From positions 17,917 through 81,916 of the forward strand of contig CCNC01000190.1 of assembly GCA_000824845.1 (NCBI GenBank): DNA of 64,000 bases. Direction: 5' to 3'. The position numbers were made by a program, and so were the translations under genes. Below are positions 62,368-64,000 of this stretch, piece by piece (the first letter of the stretch is position 1; every line of letters begins with the position of its first letter). Origin of the DNA: Mesorhizobium sp. ORS 3359. GTDB taxonomy: Bacteria > Pseudomonadota > Alphaproteobacteria > Rhizobiales > Rhizobiaceae. The notes below the pieces were generated by a model. The model worked only from the letters and a program-made list of their open reading frames with translations, made no database searches and had not been told where the DNA came from.

Positions 62368-63938
62368 CAGAGCCTCCCCGCCAGAAGGAAACCGGAGCCG
62401 CCGCCAAGGCCGGCACCCGGATGGGTCGAGGCGCCGATATGGTAGAGACCCCTGATGCCGGTCTCGTGGTTGCGGCTTGCCTTGAACGGCCGCCACAGGA
62501 AGGACTGGTCGATGGTGGATGAGCCGCCATAGGGATCGCCGCCGACCAGGTTGATGTTCATCGCCTCGAGATCAGGCGGCGAATAGGCGCGACGGGCAAG
62601 CACCGTGTCGCGAAAACCGTCGATGTGGCTGGCGAGGATCGCCTCGACGCGGTCGGCATAGGCCTCGCGCAGCGCTTCGGTCCAGCGGCCGTCGGCCGGC
62701 ACTTCGAGCTTGCCGGCGGCATCTCCCTTGATGTGGCGCGGTGCCTCGGGAAGCTGCAGCCATAGGATCGCCTTGCCTTCGGGGCAGCGCGACGGGTCGA
62801 GCGCGTGCGGCTGGCCGACGCAGATGGTCGGCACTTCAGGCAGCAGGCCGCGCACCGCCTCGTTGCAGGCTTTCGAAACGCCATCCAAACCCGGCGTCAG
62901 GTGCAGCAGCGCCACCTTGTCGAGACCCTCGCCGCGCCAGGCCGGCGGCTTGTTGAGCGCATAGTGGATCTGGAAGTTGCCTTTGCCGTAGCGATAGGCC
63001 TGCGTGGCCTTGGTTGCCGCCTCAGGCGCATCCCTGTCGAGCAGGCGGCCATAGAGCTGTGTCGGCGTGACGGAGCAGATGACGCCCTTCGCAGCGGTCA
63101 CCGTTTCGCCGGACGCGAGCCGCACGCCGGAGGCGCGGCCGCCGGTCTGGACGACCGAGGCGACGTCGGCATCGACGCGTATCTCGCCGCCGCGTTCCTT
63201 GATCAGCGCCTCGAAGGCGGCGAGCAGGTTTTTCGCGCCGCCCTTGACGATCGGCGCGCCGGCGGCCTCCAGCGCGAAGGCGATGACCTTGGCGATCTGG
63301 CCGGAGAAGGCGTCTTCCGGGCCGAGCCCGGCATGCAGCACCCAGGGTGCCCAGAGCGCGCGGACCGTGTCGGATGAGTAGGTCGTTTCCAGCCAGCCGC
63401 GCGCGGGCACCAGCGCCTCGCCCATGAAGGCGGCGAGGTTGCGCGGGCCGCGCCGCCAGGCCTCGCCGGCCAGCAGCTTGGTTGTCGGGTAGGACCAGAG
63501 CGCGCCGCCGAGCAGACCGAACAGCAGCCCGGCATTGCGCTCGATGTCGCCAACATCGGTGCCATGACTGTCGCCGTCGCCAGCGGCGATCCGGTTGAGC
63601 GCCGCAATGTTGGCGGCGCGGTCGGTAGCGAGCACGGCATGGCTGCCGTCCGGCATGAGAACGCCTGTGGGAGTCGCCGTGTGGCAGAACTCCAGCCCAT
63701 GCCGCGCAAGGTCCTTGCCAAGCGCGGCAAAGGCCGGCGAGGTGATGAACAGCACGAACGTCGTCGCCATCACGTCATGGACGAAGCCGGGCGCGGTGAT
63801 CTCCTCGGTGCGCACGCAGCCGCCGATGCGGTCGTTGCGCTCGAGCACAAGCACTTTGGCGCCCTTTGAGCCAAGCATGGCCGCGCAGACCAGGGCGTTG
63901 ATGCCGCTGCCGACGATGATGTGATCGGGGGCGGTCAT
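62367..63938 (-). CDS. FAD-dependent oxidoreductase of the phytoene desaturase/PYROXD2 type
   Basis: This 523-residue protein opens with an FAD-binding motif (HIIVGSGINALVCAAMLGSKG) followed by GGCVRTEE, as in phytoene dehydrogenase-like proteins. The C-terminal FAD contact is GASTHPGAGLGGGSG. It is related to PYROXD2, an oxidoreductase of unknown substrate. It is the first gene of the operon with the MarR, iorA and iorB genes, so it may act in the same aromatic pathway. The start is at 63938, near the window end. Confidence 0.88.
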   Translation of the reverse strand: MTAPDHIIVGSGINALVCAAMLGSKGAKVLVLERNDRIGGCVRTEEITAPGFVHDVMATTFVLFITSPAFAALGKDLARHGLEFCHTATPTGVLMPDGSHAVLATDRAANIAALNRIAAGDGDSHGTDVGDIERNAGLLFGLLGGALWSYPTTKLLAGEAWRRGPRNLAAFMGEALVPARGWLETTYSSDTVRALWAPWVLHAGLGPEDAFSGQIAKVIAFALEAAGAPIVKGGAKNLLAAFEALIKERGGEIRVDADVASVVQTGGRASGVRLASGETVTAAKGVICSVTPTQLYGRLLDRDAPEAATKATQAYRYGKGNFQIHYALNKPPAWRGEGLDKVALLHLTPGLDGVSKACNEAVRGLLPEVPTICVGQPHALDPSRCPEGKAILWLQLPEAPRHIKGDAAGKLEVPADGRWTEALREAYADRVEAILASHIDGFRDTVLARRAYSPPDLEAMNINLVGGDPYGGSSTIDQSFLWRPFKASRNHETGIRGLYHIGASTHPGAGLGGGSGFLLAGRL

Positions 63939-64000
63939 TGGGGGCTCGCGGTCAAGAAATGGACGTCAATCGCGCAAAGCCGAGTTCCTTCGCGCCCCCC

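Noticed and set aside
1..64000. CRISPR array
   Set aside because: No regularly spaced direct repeats were seen.

Overview
The window is high-GC DNA of an alphaproteobacterium of the Rhizobiales, most likely Mesorhizobium or a close relative. This is inferred from gene content (GCG_CRPN-type small exported proteins, a DUF1800/DUF1501 pair, an iorA/iorB pair, many LysR regulators, a perfect FNR/FixK box) and from a palindromic repeat of the kind scattered in these genomes. It is accessory-rich chromosome or large replicon, not a core housekeeping region.

Layout. 1-0.4 kb: end of an SDR gene. 1.1-8.1 kb (minus): an operon of cyclase/AAA-ATPase regulator, YcaO, TfuA, an M4-like metallopeptidase and an AT-rich 190-residue protein of unknown family; this looks like a peptide- or protein-thioamidating RiPP-type system whose substrate is not obvious. 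8.5-11.2 kb (minus): a small catabolic operon (CxxC carboxymuconolactone decarboxylase-like protein, alpha/beta hydrolase, SnoaL-like, atypical SDR) with a divergent LysR. 12.5-17.2 kb: MFS transporter, two thioredoxin-fold redoxins and two LysR genes. 17.3-22.1 kb (minus): bdhA, patatin, NDH-2-like and pyridine-nucleotide-disulfide oxidoreductase genes in one operon, with a divergent LysR. 23.3-26.7 kb (minus): exported cupin, MFS transporter and exported DUF302 protein below another LysR.

26.9-31.4 kb: a small exported protein and a broken paralogue, a patatin relative that has lost its catalytic residues, a strong terminator, and then a complete bufferin operon (BufA1 precursor, MNIO maturase, BufC partner, DoxX). 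31.4-40 kb: flavodoxin-fold reductase, second DoxX, a frame-broken and an intact acetyltransferase, a ClC antiporter, methyltransferase plus ABM protein, a DUF1326/DUF2182 pair and a class III cyclase. Two copies of a 30-bp near-identical element lie in two promoter regions here.

40.1-40.9 kb holds two decayed genes. About 41.1-50.0 kb is an integrated element next to a CAU-anticodon tRNA gene: tyrosine integrase, AlpA-like protein, primase-helicase, several HTH proteins and unknowns, with three palindromic operator-like sites but no capsid, terminase or conjugation genes. It resembles a phage satellite or a small self-replicating integrative element.

50.7-56.7 kb (plus): two small genes, then an EF-hand protein, ECF sigma, anti-sigma and periplasmic metal-sensor set, a GCG_CRPN protein and a DUF1800/DUF1501 pair. 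After a MITE-like repeat come a second GCG_CRPN gene and a PNPOx-fold gene below a perfect FixK box. 58.1-63.9 kb (minus): a PYROXD2-like oxidoreductase, MarR, iorA and iorB operon for arylpyruvate oxidation.

Recurring themes are metal and redox stress (bufferin, DUF1326/DUF2182, ECF metal sensor, redoxins, CxxC proteins) and two separate RiPP-type modification systems.
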